A DNA stretch of 64,000 bases from Candidatus Pantoea persica (GCF_013753875.1 NZ_SMDS01000016.1:124001-188000), one strand, 5' to 3'; shown: positions 40,814-52,690, numbered from the stretch's first letter. Notes: generated from the sequence alone by a model not told the origin. Numbers and translations are program-made.

Positions 40814-41191
40814 ATCCGTACCCGTTCGCAGAAAGAACGTTTTTTACATGCGCTGGGATTTGAGACGCTGGCATCCTAGGCGATGGATAAGCCGCTGTTT
40901 AAGATAGGCGCTCTGGCGATCATACTCTCAACCGTGGCGATGCTGTGGAATATGATTTACTGTCCGCCGGGCAAGGTGCATCGCGGTGTGCTGCACGCGC
41001 TGCTGTTTGAGGGCGGATTTATTCTGATCGGCTTGCCGATCGCCGCGTGGATGCTTGGCATTACGATATGGCAGGCGTTGTTGCTGGAAGTGGCCTTTTT
41101 CCTCTTTTTCCTGCCCTACACCATGGCGTACAACTGGATATGGGACCGGCTGCGTCCTCGCTGGTTCGGGCGTAAAGCCTGCGAGGCGTAA
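40814..41191 (+). pseudogene. PACE-family biocide efflux transporter, start codon lost and internal deletion
   Basis: GGAGGTGG (40803-40810) is followed at 40814 by ATC CGT ACC, so the expected ATG appears changed to ATC. RTRSQKERFLHALGFETLAS ends at TAG, and MDKPLFKIGALAIILSTVAMLWNMIYCPP continues after loss of about 15 residues of the first membrane pair. The second bacterial transmembrane pair (VHRGVLHALLFEGGFILIGLP, ALLLEVAFFLFFLPYTMAYNWIWDRLRP) is complete. PACE proteins (AceI-like) expel chlorhexidine and related cations or polyamines. Confidence 0.82.
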
Positions 41192-41417
41192 TCTTGCACA
41201 GGCCTGTGCAGTCTGAGAGCGGAAAGCATAGGCTGAGGCACGAGAGGTCCCGCAACAGGCGCAACATCGCCGAGGCGTTTCAGAACGCGCAGCGCATCGG
41301 CCCGTTGACGGGCACCCCGCAGCAATAAGGCGCCTGCTCGCGTTGGCCGGGCGCGAAGGAGGGGGGCGACGTTGCGACGGGACTCGGCCATCCGCGCCAG
41401 CATTTGCCTGCCGCACG

Positions 41418-43000
41418 CTACGGTGCGCGTTGCGCCGTTTCATGTCCCCATGGCCAGATCCACGCCAGAATCATCTGCAGATAGCTGCGCTTGTGCGGCG
41501 TCTCGCGCGACGTTTTCTCCGCTTCCGTCAGAGTGCGAATTGTCTCTTTCGGCGCATAGTCCGCCGCGTTGAGCGGCGAGTGGGCTTTCACATAGTCGCG
41601 CAGCACCTCGGCATCGATAGCGCCGCTGTTTTGATAGCCGGCGTGCGTGTCGAGACGCGGATAGCCGTCGCCGCCCGCCGCGTTAAAGCTGTTGGTGACC
41701 AGCCGGTAGTTTTTTTTCGCCTGCAGCGGCTGCCCGTTGATGCGCACATCGCTGACCGTCTCGCCATCCCTCACCAGACTGACGTTGGCGAACTGCGTGA
41801 AGCCGCCGGCATCAGGTTTGATGTTTGCTACCGCGTCGAGATAGGTTTTCACCTCTGCGCCGGTCAGCGTCACGGAGACCACCTGATTGCCGAACGGCTG
41901 CACCTGCAGCAAATCGCGCCAGCTCAACTTGCCGACCGGCAGTAAGGCGCGAATGCCGCCGCCGCTTATCACGGCAAAGTCCGCCTGGGTTTTCGCCATT
42001 TGCGCGCGTAGGATCTGCTGACCCAGGTTGGTCTGCGTAAAGCGTACCTGCCCGCGAGTCGCGCCGACCTCGACGCTGAGGCAACCCTCGCTACGCTTCT
42101 GGTAGGGCATCAGCAGCTTCATCATGGTGCTGTTTTTCGGGATCTCCTGCTGCCAAGTCAGCCAGCTTTCGCTGCCGTCCGCATTTTTGATTTTGTGCTT
42201 CAGGTTGACCAGCACCAGCGTGTAGGACTCCAGTTCCACCTCGCCGTTGCGGAAGGTAAAATCGCCGCGCCCGACATATTCGCCCTACTTTCCGGCCTGC
42301 ATAATCTAGACGCCGTTCTGCTTGTCTGGCTGGGACGCCGCGCCCGGCTGATAATCTTTTACCAGCACGTTGGCTTTTTCCATGCACACCGTATCGTGCG
42401 AGTGGCCGCCGACGATCATAGCGACGGTGCCCGGCGGCAGAAGGCGCGCCAGTGTGACGTCGCCGGGGGCGCTGCTGCCGTGCTCCCCATTTTCGTTATA
42501 GCCGAGATAGCTCAACACCACGATAACGTCGGGCTTTTCGCCGGCGCACAGTTCCGCCACCGCTTTTTCCGTTTCGCTGACCGGATCGCGGAACTCGACG
42601 TCACGCAGATGTTCCGGGTTCGCCAGCCGCGCCGTATCGGGCGTGGCCAGGCCGAGCACGGCGATCTTCAGCCCCATGCGGTTAAATATCGCCCAGGGCT
42701 TGAACAGTCGCTGGTCGGTACCTTTCTGATAGAGGTTGGCGGCGAGGAACGGGAAGCGCGCCCACCCTTCCTGCTTGCGCAGCACCGCAAGCGGATGGTC
42801 GAACTCATGGTTGCCCAGCGCCATCGCGTCACAGCCGATCAGGTTCATGCCGCGAATATCGGGTTCGGCGTCCAGCTCGTCCGACTCCGGCACGCCGGTA
42901 TTGACGTCGCCCGCCGAGAGGATCAGCGCCCCGCCGCCTTTGGCCTGCACGCCATAGAGCAACGTGTCCACCAGCGTTTTTTGCGCCGCTAGGCCCACCC
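41418..43000 (-). pseudogene. ushA: UDP-sugar hydrolase / 5'-nucleotidase, N-terminus lost, two amber stops
   Basis: The remaining frame starts GLAAQKTLVD and runs through GGALILSAGDVNTGVPESD, MALGNHEFDHP and IVGGHSHDTVCM. TAG at 42306-42308 and TAG at 42285-42287 both replace Trp of E. coli UshA (NGIWIVQAHEWGKYV). The C-terminal domain is open: FVISGGGIR-like AVISGGGIRALLPVG, VQPFGN, FNAAGGDGYPRL. The signal peptide and first metal motif (HTNDHHG) are missing. The C-terminus extends about 35 residues beyond the E. coli end. Confidence 0.9.
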
Positions 43001-43473
43001 CATCGTGAAAACAGAAAAGCCAATCTCCTTATTCTGCGACGTGCCCGTTTCGGGTGATGTCCGCCTGTCGCCCCATTGTGTCGCATATTGCCTCGCTGAA
43101 CTCAAGATGAAAGCCGCGGACGATGATACTGCCGGGGCGGATTTAACAGGCATACCCAATTGAGAACAATAATAATTTAAGCTGGATTAACGCGCTTTCT
43201 GCCTGATTTTGCAATGCTTTGCCTTTATTTTCATGGCAGGATGCCCATTTATCCGCGCTATTTCCGTCATCAAGCTGTCTTATTCCACCCTGCCGCTCTT
43301 GCCTGCAAACGGCCTCGATTGAGTAAAAGCAGGGAAAATAGCCCTTCAGTTGCGCTTTCCTCTCATTTTCAATTTTTTTTTCTGGTTAATCCGCAAATTA
43401 TTCAGCGAAACAGCGTTTATTGCTTTAAACTCATTTGTTACAAGCAGATACATTTGCATACAAGGAGACAGGC
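43001..43473. other. gap between the ushA remnant and ybaL
   Basis: There is no recognisable coding sequence. The ushA signal peptide and first metal-binding motif should lie at the left end but cannot be found in any frame. The AT-rich part from about 43140 presumably holds the ybaL promoter, and an AAGGAG ribosome site sits just before 43474. Confidence 0.5.
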
Positions 43474-45147
43474 ATGCATCACACCACACCGTTGATTACG
43501 ACCATCGTCGGGGGACTGGTCCTGGCGTTTCTCCTTGGCATGCTGGCTCATCGTCTGCGCTTTTCACCGCTGGTCGGCTATCTGCTGGCGGGCGTGCTGG
43601 CCGGTCCCTTTACGCCCGGCTTCGTTGCCGATACCAACCTGGCGCCGGAGCTGGCGGAGCTGGGCGTGATCCTGCTGATGTTCGGCGTCGGCCTGCACTT
43701 TTCGCTCAAAGATCTGATGTCGGTAAAGAGCATCGCCATTCCGGGCGCAGTGGCACAAATCGTCGTCGCCACGCTGCTCGGCATGGGCCTCTCCGCCTGG
43801 CTCGGCTGGTCGCTGATGACCGGTCTGGTGTTCGGCCTCTGCCTCTCTACTGCCAGCACCGTCGTGCTGCTGCGCGCGCTAGAGGAGCGACAGCTGATTG
43901 ACAGCCAGCGCGGACAGATCGCCATCGGCTGGCTGATCGTCGAGGATCTGGTGATGGTACTGACGCTAGTGCTGCTGCCCGCCATTGCGGGCATGCTGGA
44001 TAAGGGTAACGCCAGCCCGCAGCTGCTGGCGTGGGATCTGCTGCTGACTATCGGCAAGGTGGCGGCCTTTATGGTGCTGATGATGGTGGTGGGCCGCCGC
44101 GCAGTGCCGTGGATTCTGGTCAAAAGCGCCGCCACCGGCTCGCGCGAGCTTTTCACTCTGTCGGTGCTGGCGCTGGCGCTCGGCATAGCCTTTGGCGCAA
44201 TGGAGCTTTTCGACGTCTCCTTTGCGCTAGGTGCCTTTTTTGCCGGAATGGTGCTGAATGAGTCTGAGCTGAGCCATCGCGCCGCTCATGACACCCTGCC
44301 GCTGCGCGATGCCTTCGCCGTGCTCTTTTTTGTCTCGGTAGGCATGCTGTTCGATCCGCGCATTCTGCTGGAGCAGCCGCTGGCGGTGCTGGGCGCGCTG
44401 GTGATTGTGGTGCTGGGCAAATCCTTTGCCGCCTGGCTGCTGGTGACGCTGCTCGAACATTCGCGCCGCACCGCCCTAACCATCTCCGTCAGCCTAGCGC
44501 AGATTGGCGAGTTCGCCTTTATCCTTGCCGGGCTGGGCATCTCTCTGAACCTGCTGAGCAGCGAGGGGCGCAACCTGGTGCTGGCGGCCGCTATCCTCTC
44601 CATTATGCTGAACCCGGTGCTCTTCAGCCTGCTCGAGCGCTATCTGGCGAAAAGCGAAAGCCGTCAGCAAGCGGAAGAGGAGGAGAAGCAGATCCCGGTG
44701 GATATCTGTCATCACGTGGTGATTGTCGGCTATGGCCGCGTCGGCAGCCTGCTGGGACAGAAGCTGCTGGAGGCGGATGTGCCTTTTGTGGTGGTGGAAA
44801 ATTCACGGCCGCGTGTCGAGGCGCTGCGTGAGCAGGGCGTCCGGGCGGTGCTGGGCAATGCGGTGCGCGCCGAGACCATGGAGCTGGCGCGGCTCGACTG
44901 CGCGCGCTGGCTGCTGCTGACCATCCCTAACGGCTATGAGTCGGGCGAGATCGTTACCACGGCGCGTGAGAAATTCGCCGACATCGAAATTATCGCCCGC
45001 GCGCACTATGACGATGAGGTGGAGTACATTATGGCGCGCGGCGCCACGCGCGTGGTAATGGGCGAGCGCGAGATCGCCAGCAGCATGCTGCATATGCTGG
45101 AAGCGGAGATGACCGAGCGCCCTGTTGTGCGCGAATGCCCAATTTAA
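43474..45147 (+). CDS. ybaL: CPA2 cation/proton antiporter with TrkA-N domain, YbaL
   Basis: A 557-aa protein (E. coli 558 aa) starting MHHTTPLITTIVGGLVLAFLL after AAGGAG. The N-terminal two-thirds is a Kef-type antiporter with about 12 membrane helices (GVILLMFGVGLHFSLKDL, FALGAFFAGMVLNESELSHRAA). The C-terminal third is a nucleotide-binding TrkA-N domain (VVIVGYGRVGSLLGQKL). It probably exchanges K+ for H+ under nucleotide control. The physiological role is not settled. Intact. Confidence 0.95.
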   Translation: MHHTTPLITTIVGGLVLAFLLGMLAHRLRFSPLVGYLLAGVLAGPFTPGFVADTNLAPELAELGVILLMFGVGLHFSLKDLMSVKSIAIPGAVAQIVVATLLGMGLSAWLGWSLMTGLVFGLCLSTASTVVLLRALEERQLIDSQRGQIAIGWLIVEDLVMVLTLVLLPAIAGMLDKGNASPQLLAWDLLLTIGKVAAFMVLMMVVGRRAVPWILVKSAATGSRELFTLSVLALALGIAFGAMELFDVSFALGAFFAGMVLNESELSHRAAHDTLPLRDAFAVLFFVSVGMLFDPRILLEQPLAVLGALVIVVLGKSFAAWLLVTLLEHSRRTALTISVSLAQIGEFAFILAGLGISLNLLSSEGRNLVLAAAILSIMLNPVLFSLLERYLAKSESRQQAEEEEKQIPVDICHHVVIVGYGRVGSLLGQKLLEADVPFVVVENSRPRVEALREQGVRAVLGNAVRAETMELARLDCARWLLLTIPNGYESGEIVTTAREKFADIEIIARAHYDDEVEYIMARGATRVVMGEREIASSMLHMLEAEMTERPVVRECPI

Positions 45148-45215
45148 CCCGCCCTGCTCCCTTGCGCGCCTGTTGCCGCGCGTGAGGGAACGGGGATAGC
45201 GTGAGCGACGCGCGT

Positions 45216-45239
45216 CGCTTTTCTGACGTCAGAAAAGCG
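45216..45239. repeat. perfect 24-bp palindrome
   Basis: CGCTTTTCTGAC is followed directly by its exact reverse complement, centred on TGACGTCA. It lies in the gap between ybaL and the gsk remnant. It has no loop and no following T-run, so it is not a classical terminator and may be a protein-binding site. Confidence 0.7.
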
Positions 45240-45472
45240 GCCAATGCTTCACCTGCGCCGCGTAAAGCTGCACATTCTTGACCGTGCGGAGATGCCTGCT
45301 TTTTTAGTATGTTGTAATTATAAAACAGCACTGTCACTTGCTGGACAAGCCGCTCAGCGCGGGGTGCCTGACACGGCAGCCCCGCTTTTTCCGCTGGCGC
45401 AAAGCGCGCGCCTTTCCATTGCGGCCTCCCCTTATTCCTGTGCTCGCTACCGCGGCTGCAGAGCGGGATTGC

Positions 45473-46770
45473 TCAGCGATCCCAGTGGGACTCTTCCAGG
45501 CTGTCTTCACGCTCCGGCAGCCCACGCGTCAGGCGCGGCGAATGCTGATTCAGCACTTGGTAGCTGACGCGGTTGGCGTACTTGCACACCTGTGCCAGCG
45601 ATGAGTAGGTCAGGTACTCGCGCGCGTGCTTGCTGGAGTTGGGCACTTTCTGCCGATGGTAGTTGTTCCCCGTGATGTCGTGCAGCAGCGCCGCCAGCGC
45701 GCCGTCCCCTGCGCCGTTGGTGTTCATGATCTTCTCCGGTCCGCCCATATAGGGCGCGATATGGGAGAAGATACGCAGCGGCTGCTCGCACGCCTGGCGG
45801 CGCATGGCGCAGCTGAACTCGTACTGGTTAAATTCCGCTATCGCGCCGGGCAGCAGCGGATGATTGGTGTTGCGCTTGTACGCCTCTTCGGTGTAGCCCG
45901 CCATATAGAGGCCGGTCGGGCCGGCGGTGCAGAGCACCAAATCGACCCACTCCAGCGCCATATCGGAGGCCAGCAGCAGATCGGATTCGCCGGTCAGCGC
46001 CAGCGCCTCCTCCTCATTCATCGCCAGGATGGTGACGTGCTCGCGCAGAAAATCGCGCCAAAACCGCGGGTTATCGACAATCACATATTTGGTGCCCAGC
46101 GTCAGCACCACCGGCACGTTGTGGCGTTTGGCGTACTCAATCGCCTGCAGCGTGGCCTGCGGCATCGGCTCCCCGGCGCCGCAGCGCACCAGGTAAGAGG
46201 TCAGCACCAGCGCCGACGCGCCGGCGATCACCGCTTCGGGAATGCTTTTGGGGCGCAGCTGGTTCATCTGGCCGGGGCTGATGGCGAAGGTGCGCTCGCC
46301 CTGCTCGCCGATCAGGGTGAAGCAGCGACCGATGGCGCCGTCGACGCCCTGCAGATAGTTAACATGCGGCTGGAGGTGTTGCACAGATAGCGATAGGCGT
46401 AGCCGCCGATCTGGATGTTGCTGCACATCACGCCGAGCAATACCGAGCGGTCGTCGGCCAGCACGGAGTAGTTGTGCAGCGTATTGCCGATGGTGCCGCC
46501 GGCAAACTGGTGGCTGACCAAGTTGTCGCGCATCAGCTCGCCATAGAGCGCTTCGGCGATGTCGTCGGCAATCACCAGCGAGTGCCCGGCGCTGAGACCG
46601 TAGCACACCAGAAAGGCGTCATCGACTTTGGCCTCGATATCAACCAGCGTCTGGTCGATGCCGACCACCCAGCTGCCTGCTTCTACCTCCTGCGAGGCGG
46701 CGTGCAGCAGCGGATCGCGGGCGCTGACGGGAAAATAGTGTTTGTATTTGCGTTTGCCGGGAAATTTCAT
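45473..46770 (-). pseudogene. gsk: inosine-guanosine kinase, frameshifted
   Basis: ATG 46770 begins MKFPGKRKYKHYFPVSARDPLL. The first part reads to YRYLCNTSSR near 46360, then a deletion of about four bases shifts the frame. VNYLQGVDGAIGRCFTLIGEQGERTFAISPG to PYMGGPEKIMNTNGAGDGALAALLHD (catalytic Asp of the PfkB family) and SYQVLNQHSPRLTRGLPERED-SLEESHWDR continue to TGA at 45473. E. coli Gsk has 434 aa. Purine nucleoside salvage through Gsk is lost. Confidence 0.9.
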
Positions 46771-46896
46771 GATGAGTACCGTCAGAAAAATAAGTGGAGG
46801 ATGATAGCACACCAGACTGGCGGCAGGGCAATACGCCAGCGGCTTTCCCGCGCCTCGGTGGACACGGGAGAGCGGCCGGCTGTCTGCGGCGAGCTG

Positions 46897-47856
46897 TTAA
46901 CGGCGCGCGTTAACCAGCTGCACCATCATCTCGATATGCGCGGCGTCGGCATTCAGAGCCGGGATATATTCGAACTTCTCGCCGCCGCCGTGTAGGAAGA
47001 ACTCGCGGTTCTGCTCGCTGATCTCTTCCTGCGTCTCCAGACAGTCCGCCGCAAAGCCAGGGCTCATCACCTGTACGTGCTTAACGCCTTTTTTCGCCAG
47101 GCCCTGCATGGTTTCGTCGGTGTAGGGCTGCAGCCACGGCTCACGGCCGAAGCGCGACTGGAAGGTCATCATGATCTGATCGTCGCGCAGGCCCAGCGCC
47201 TGCTGCAACAGCGTCGTAGTATCGGCGCAGCGCAGCGGATAGTCATCGCCCTCGTTGGCGAAACGCTGCGGAATACCGTGGTAGGAGAGCACCAGCAGGT
47301 CGGGCTGGCCGTGCGCCGTAAAGGAGCGCTCCACCGATGCTTTCAGCGCGGCAATATAGGCCGGATGCTCTGCGTAGTCGCGGATTAAGTCGATATGTGG
47401 CAGGGTGCGCGCGGTTTTAAAGGCGTTGTAGAGCCCGTCCCACACCGCGGCCACGGTTGAGCAGGAGAATTGCGGATAGAGCGGCAGCACGATCATGCGC
47501 GTAACGCCCTGCGCCATCAAGCGATCCACGGCGCTCTGCAGGCTCGGGTTGCCGTAGCTCATGCCGAGCTCGACCGGCATATCGACGCGCGCCGCCAGCG
47601 ATTCGCGCTGCTGTTGGCTGTAGACCATCAGCGGCGAGCCGCCCTCCATCCACACCGAAGCGTAGAGTTTTGACACGCGCGGCGAGCGAAACGGCAGCAC
47701 GACGCCATTCAGGATCGGCCACCAGAGCCAGCGCGGCATGTCGACGACGCGGGGATCGCTCAGGAACTGTTTCAGATAGCGCTTTACAGCGGCTGTGGTA
47801 GGAGCGTCTGGCGTGCCTAAATTAACCAGTAACACGCCTGGCTTATCTTGCCTCAT
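46897..47856 (-). CDS. hemH: ferrochelatase
   Basis: A 319-aa protein (E. coli 320 aa) starting at ATG 47856 ([19 protein letters not shown]). A longer frame upstream is not conserved. It inserts Fe2+ into protoporphyrin IX. The catalytic His is in [18 protein letters not shown] and the conserved acidic region in [20 protein letters not shown]. The [14 protein letters not shown] motif is present. Intact, next to adk as in E. coli. Confidence 0.96.
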   Translation of the reverse strand: MRQDKPGVLLVNLGTPDAPTTAAVKRYLKQFLSDPRVVDMPRWLWWPILNGVVLPFRSPRVSKLYASVWMEGGSPLMVYSQQQRESLAARVDMPVELGMSYGNPSLQSAVDRLMAQGVTRMIVLPLYPQFSCSTVAAVWDGLYNAFKTARTLPHIDLIRDYAEHPAYIAALKASVERSFTAHGQPDLLVLSYHGIPQRFANEGDDYPLRCADTTTLLQQALGLRDDQIMMTFQSRFGREPWLQPYTDETMQGLAKKGVKHVQVMSPGFAADCLETQEEISEQNREFFLHGGGEKFEYIPALNADAAHIEMMVQLVNARR

Positions 47857-47970
47857 TGTTAGTCCTTGATAGCAGGGATGCGCGAAAACAAGAGAAATTG
47901 TAGCCGAAACCGCAGAAGGGAAAAGCAATTACTGCAAAAGGGGGGCTGACACGCGTCAGCCTCGACAGGC

Positions 47971-48645
<675 letters not shown>

Positions 48646-48694
48646 CTATCTGAGAAGGCCAAGACCATACCATTATGGCCAGCTTGCCACAAGA

Positions 48695-49501
48695 AAGGCG
48701 CGGCGCACCCTTTTTCAGATTTGCCGCCGGGGCTGAACAGCGTCAGCACCCGTCTGGCGGTCTGCGGCGTCAGGTTGGTGCGCTTTTTGCCGCCGCCGCA
48801 CTGTCTGGCGCGCACCAGCAACCGCCCCTACTGTGGCCACAGCTCCAGATCCTCGGCGGGCGGCAGCCCCGGCTGATGGCTGGAGGCGAGCAGCACCGGC
48901 GCACTGATCGCTACGGCGTCGACGCTGGCATGGTTAAAAGGACACCAGCCCTGCTCTTTGCTGTGCAGCAACGCCGCCATCGCCGGCGCATCCAGCGGCA
49001 GCCCCTGCTCAAACAGCGCAGCTCGCTGCGCACCAGCGTGCTGAAGTCGGCGGTGCGCAGCGCCACCAGCACCAGCCCGTCCGGCAGATCCGCATGGCGA
49101 TCGAGGCGGGCGACAAACAGACGCGCATGGTTGATCACCTCCTCGTGCAGCACGCTGGCGAAGCTCTCGCTGGCGTCGACCACGCCTAGTTGCTGGCATT
49201 CCCGCGGCGGCCGCACCACGCCCCAGGGCAGATCCACATGGGCGACGAAGTTGATGTTGCCCGCCATCAGCGGCACGGGGGGCAGCACGTTGAGTTCCGT
49301 GACCGGAAAGTGCATGGCGTAGCGCGTCTGGTTGCGCGCCTGCTCCTGACGCAGAAAAAGCTGGGAGAGAAGAATGCGTGCCACGTGCAGCGAAGGGGCG
49401 AAGAACAAATCATACTGCTCCAGCCGGTAATGGTGTGATAATAGGGTGCGTAACCAGTCTCGCATCTCAAAAGGTCGGTCGGCCCAGGAGTGAACTGCCA
49501 T
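48695..49501 (-). pseudogene. unidentified protein divergent from a LysR regulator, degraded
   Basis: ATG 49501 begins MAVHSWADRPFEMRDWLRTL and an open stretch of about 160 residues follows (SLHVARILLSQLFL, FPVTELNVLPPVPLMAGNINFVAHVDLPWG, VLHEEVINHARLFVARLDRHADLPDGLVLVALRTADFS). It breaks near 49010, continues in another frame (EQGLPLDAPAMAALLHSKEQG), and meets TAG after LELWPQ. I do not recognise the family with confidence; the layout faintly recalls PLP-dependent aminotransferases. The lower boundary is approximate. Confidence 0.55.
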
Positions 49502-49676
49502 CGCGTTGCGTTTCTCTTTTTATCGGTCGGGTGATGGCGGGTTGGCGACGAAAACCGTGCAGGCACAGCTTTGCCTGCCAGTCAACCGGCCATAATCTAC
49601 GGGCAAGGTTAGGGGAATGCGGCTGGACTTTAAAATGATATAAACTGACAATCCCTGTTAGGTTTTTACTCAGGGG

Positions 49677-50556
49677 ATGAGTATAAACGGGCTACCGCCG
49701 CTAAGGGCGCTGCATCATTTTCACCAGGCGGCGTTGCACAGCAGTTTTAGCGTGGCGGCCGAATAGCTGCACGTTACCCACAGCGCCGTGAGCCACCAGA
49801 TACGCCAGCTGGAGAGCTGGATGGGCAAGCCGCTGTTCGTGCGCACCAACGGGCGCATCAAGCTGACCTCGCACGGCGAGCGCCTGTTGCTCAGCTGTCA
49901 GAAAGCCTTCAGCGAACTCTCCGCCACCTGCGCCGACATTTGCACCGGCATGCGCCATCATCTTAACGTCTCCTTGCGCCCCCAGCTTTTGTCACAGTGG
50001 CTGATCCCGCGCATCGGCACCTTTTACCAGCGCCATCCCGATATCGAGGTGCAGTTTCAGTCGCTGCTGGAGCTGGCTCAGCCGCGCAGCGAGCATATCG
50101 ACGTGCTGATCCTCAGCTATGAACAGCCGCCGGACGGCGATATCGACGCGACGCTGATCGGCGGCGACTATGTTGGCCCGCTCTCTCTGTGCGCCGCACT
50201 TCGCCTCGCGCTTTCGCCAAGCGTAGGATCTTGCCGCGCTGACGTTGCTGCACGCCGATCCCCGTCTGCACGCCCAGGCGGAGTAGTCGAAAAGCGCCGA
50301 TGTGCGCGGCAATTTCTGGTCGGGAAAACACTTCGACAATCTGACGCTCGGCATTCAGGCGGCGAAAAACGGCCTGGGCGTCATTGTGGCGCCGCGTCTG
50401 CCGGTGCGCAAAGAGCTTGAAGAGGGAGCGCTGATCGCTCCGCTCGGTTTTGTGCGCGTCGATCGCGCCACCTAGATTATGACCAAGGCGTCGCGGCGCA
50501 ACAACGGCGAGATCCGGCTGTTTCGCGACTGGCTGCGCGAGGCGGCGCAGCAGTGA
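49677..50556 (+). pseudogene. LysR-family regulator (GcvA-like), several stops
   Basis: ATG 49677 begins MSINGLPPLRALHHFHQAALHSSFSVAAE. TAG interrupts the helix-turn-helix just before LHVTHSAVSHQIRQLE. The effector domain reads HLNVSLRPQLLSQWLIPRIGTFYQRHPDIEVQF, then a frameshift near 50200. Further TAGs follow, one in AE-stop-SKSAD (possibly Trp) and one in RAT-stop-IMTK. The end GEIRLFRDWLREAAQQ stops at TGA 50554-50556. It probably controlled the divergent gene at 48695-49501. Confidence 0.8.
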
Positions 50557-50776
50557 AGCATCAGCGGGGAATACACTTAAGAAATGAGTGATATAACTTG
50601 AGCAAGAGCACAGGCAAATGTATTCAAAGGCGGGCAATTAACTCAAGGAGTGGGTGGCATTGCCCGAAGAGCAAAGCGTCCTGCGCCAAGGATGGCGCAG
50701 GCCAAGCCGGCATGGATGCCGCCTTTTGCGTCTTTGCGATCGGGCCATGCCACCCGCGACAGTACCGCTTTAGTAA

Positions 50777-50806
50777 ACAAAGGCCGGTGTTGCTACCGGC
50801 CTTTGT
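50777..50806 (-). terminator. terminator of htpG
   Basis: A near-perfect stem AAGGCCGGT / ACCGGCCTT with a 6-base loop is flanked by A and T stretches. It lies 10 bases after the htpG stop and could also stop transcription from the LysR side. Confidence 0.82.
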
Positions 50807-50815
50807 TACAGCTAT

Positions 50816-52690
50816 TTACGCCGTCAGCAGCTGATTCATGCGACGGATAAATTGGTTCGGGTCGTCCAGCGTGCCGCGTTCGGCCAGCAGTGCCTGATCC
50901 AGCAGCAGCTCAACCCACTCGCCGAAGCGAGCCTCGTCCTGGGTATCTGCCACGCGTTTCACCAGCTGGTGGTCCGGGTTGATCTCGAAAATATACTTCA
51001 CTTCAGGTACCGCCTGGCCCGCCGCGGCGAACAGCTTCGCCATCTGGGTGCTCATTTCGTTGGCGTCGGTGGTGACGATGGCTGGCGTATCGGTGAGACG
51101 ATGCGTCAGACGCACCTCTTTCACGCGGTCGCCCAGCAGGGTTTTCACGCGATCCACGAAAGGCTCCAGCGCCTTCTCTGCCTCTTTATGCTCTTCGCTC
51201 TCTTCATCCGCCAGTTTGCTCAGCGACTCGTCCGCCTTGCTGACCGACAGGAACGCCTTGCCGTCGAATTCGGTCAGGTAGCTCATCATCCACTCGTCGA
51301 TGCGGTCGGAGAGCAGCAGCACCTCGATGCCTTTTTTACGGAACAGCTCCTGATGCGGGCTGCTCTTCGCGGCGGCATAGCTGTCGGCAGTAATGTAATA
51401 GATCTTCTCCTGACCTTCCACCATGCGGCTGACGTACTCTTCTAGCGACACGGTCTGCTCGGCGCTGTCGCTGTGCGTTGAGGCGAAGCGCAGCAGTTTG
51501 GCGATAGCTTCCTGGTTAACGCTGTCTTCCGCCAGGCCCTCTTTCAGCACCAGACCGAACTCTTTCCAGAAGGCCTGATACTTCTCGACGTCGTCTTTCG
51601 CCAGCTTCTCCAGCATCTGCAGCGTGCGTTTGGTCATCGCGGCGCGCAGGCTCTGGGTCACGCGGCTGTCCTGCAGAATCTCACGCGAGACGTTCAGCGG
51701 TAGATCGCTGGAGTCGATCAGGCCGCGCACAAAGCGCAGGTAGTTCGGCATAAACTGCTCGGCGTCGTCCATGATAAAGACGCGCTGCACGTAGAGCTTC
51801 AGGCCGTGCTTATGGTCACGATTCCACATGTCGAACGGCGCGCGCGATGGAATATAGAGCAGGCTGGTGTACTCCTGCTTGCCCTCAACTCGGTTATGGC
51901 TCCAGGCGGCCGGATCGCTGAAGTCGTGCGCGATATGCTTGTAGAATTCGTTGTACTCGTCGTCGCTGATCTCAGACTTATTGCGCGTCCAGAGCGCCTG
52001 GGCTTTGTTGATATTCTCCCAGCTGTTGGTGTCGTTCTCTTCGTCACGGGTTTCGATCTCCACCGACAGCGCGATGTGATCGGAGTACTTGCCGATAATG
52101 CTGCGCACGCGCCAGGCATCAAGAAACTCATCCTCGCCCTCGCGCAGGTGCAGCATGATTTCGGTGCCGCGATCGGCTTTGGTGATATCGGCGATAGTGT
52201 ATTCGCCCTCACCCGCTGATTCCCAGAATACCCCTTCTTCCGCCGACGCGCCGGCCGCGCGGGTGCGCACCGACACCTTGTCGGCGACGATAAAGGCGGA
52301 GTAGAAGCCGACGCCGAACTGGCCGATCAGCTGGCTGTCTTTCGCCTGATCCGATCCCAGCGATTCGAGGAACGATTTGGTGCCCGATTTGGCGATGGTG
52401 CCCAGATTCTCAATCACCTCGTCGCGGCGCATGCCGATACCGTTGTCCGACAGCGTCAGGGTACGGTTTTCCTTGTCAACAGAGAGACGCACGCGCAGAT
52501 CGCCGTCGCCTTCATAGAGGCTGGCGTCCGACAGTGCGCGGAAGCGCAGCTTGTCCGCCGCGTCCGAGGCGTTGGAGATCAGCTCGCGCAGGAAAATCTC
52601 TTTGTTTGAGTAGAGGGAATGGATCATCAGGTGCAGAAGCTGTTTTACCTCTGACTGAAAGCCACGCGTCTCTTGTCCTTTCATGGTCAT
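50816..52690 (-). CDS. htpG: chaperone HtpG (Hsp90)
   Basis: A 624-aa protein of E. coli length with the GHKL ATPase domain ([33 protein letters not shown]), a middle domain, and a C-terminal dimerisation domain. ATG 52690 has GAGGT upstream; ATG 52684 (MKGQETRGF) is the start used in E. coli. It folds and remodels client proteins with DnaK. Intact. Confidence 0.97.
   Translation of the reverse strand: MTMKGQETRGFQSEVKQLLHLMIHSLYSNKEIFLRELISNASDAADKLRFRALSDASLYEGDGDLRVRLSVDKENRTLTLSDNGIGMRRDEVIENLGTIAKSGTKSFLESLGSDQAKDSQLIGQFGVGFYSAFIVADKVSVRTRAAGASAEEGVFWESAGEGEYTIADITKADRGTEIMLHLREGEDEFLDAWRVRSIIGKYSDHIALSVEIETRDEENDTNSWENINKAQALWTRNKSEISDDEYNEFYKHIAHDFSDPAAWSHNRVEGKQEYTSLLYIPSRAPFDMWNRDHKHGLKLYVQRVFIMDDAEQFMPNYLRFVRGLIDSSDLPLNVSREILQDSRVTQSLRAAMTKRTLQMLEKLAKDDVEKYQAFWKEFGLVLKEGLAEDSVNQEAIAKLLRFASTHSDSAEQTVSLEEYVSRMVEGQEKIYYITADSYAAAKSSPHQELFRKKGIEVLLLSDRIDEWMMSYLTEFDGKAFLSVSKADESLSKLADEESEEHKEAEKALEPFVDRVKTLLGDRVKEVRLTHRLTDTPAIVTTDANEMSTQMAKLFAAAGQAVPEVKYIFEINPDHQLVKRVADTQDEARFGEWVELLLDQALLAERGTLDDPNQFIRRMNQLLTA

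Noticed and set aside
41192..41417. Possible remnant of fsr or another transporter between the PACE gene and ushA
   Set aside because: Short fragments such as IAEAFQNAQRIGPLTG can be read, but they do not match any family I know and no frame is longer than chance.
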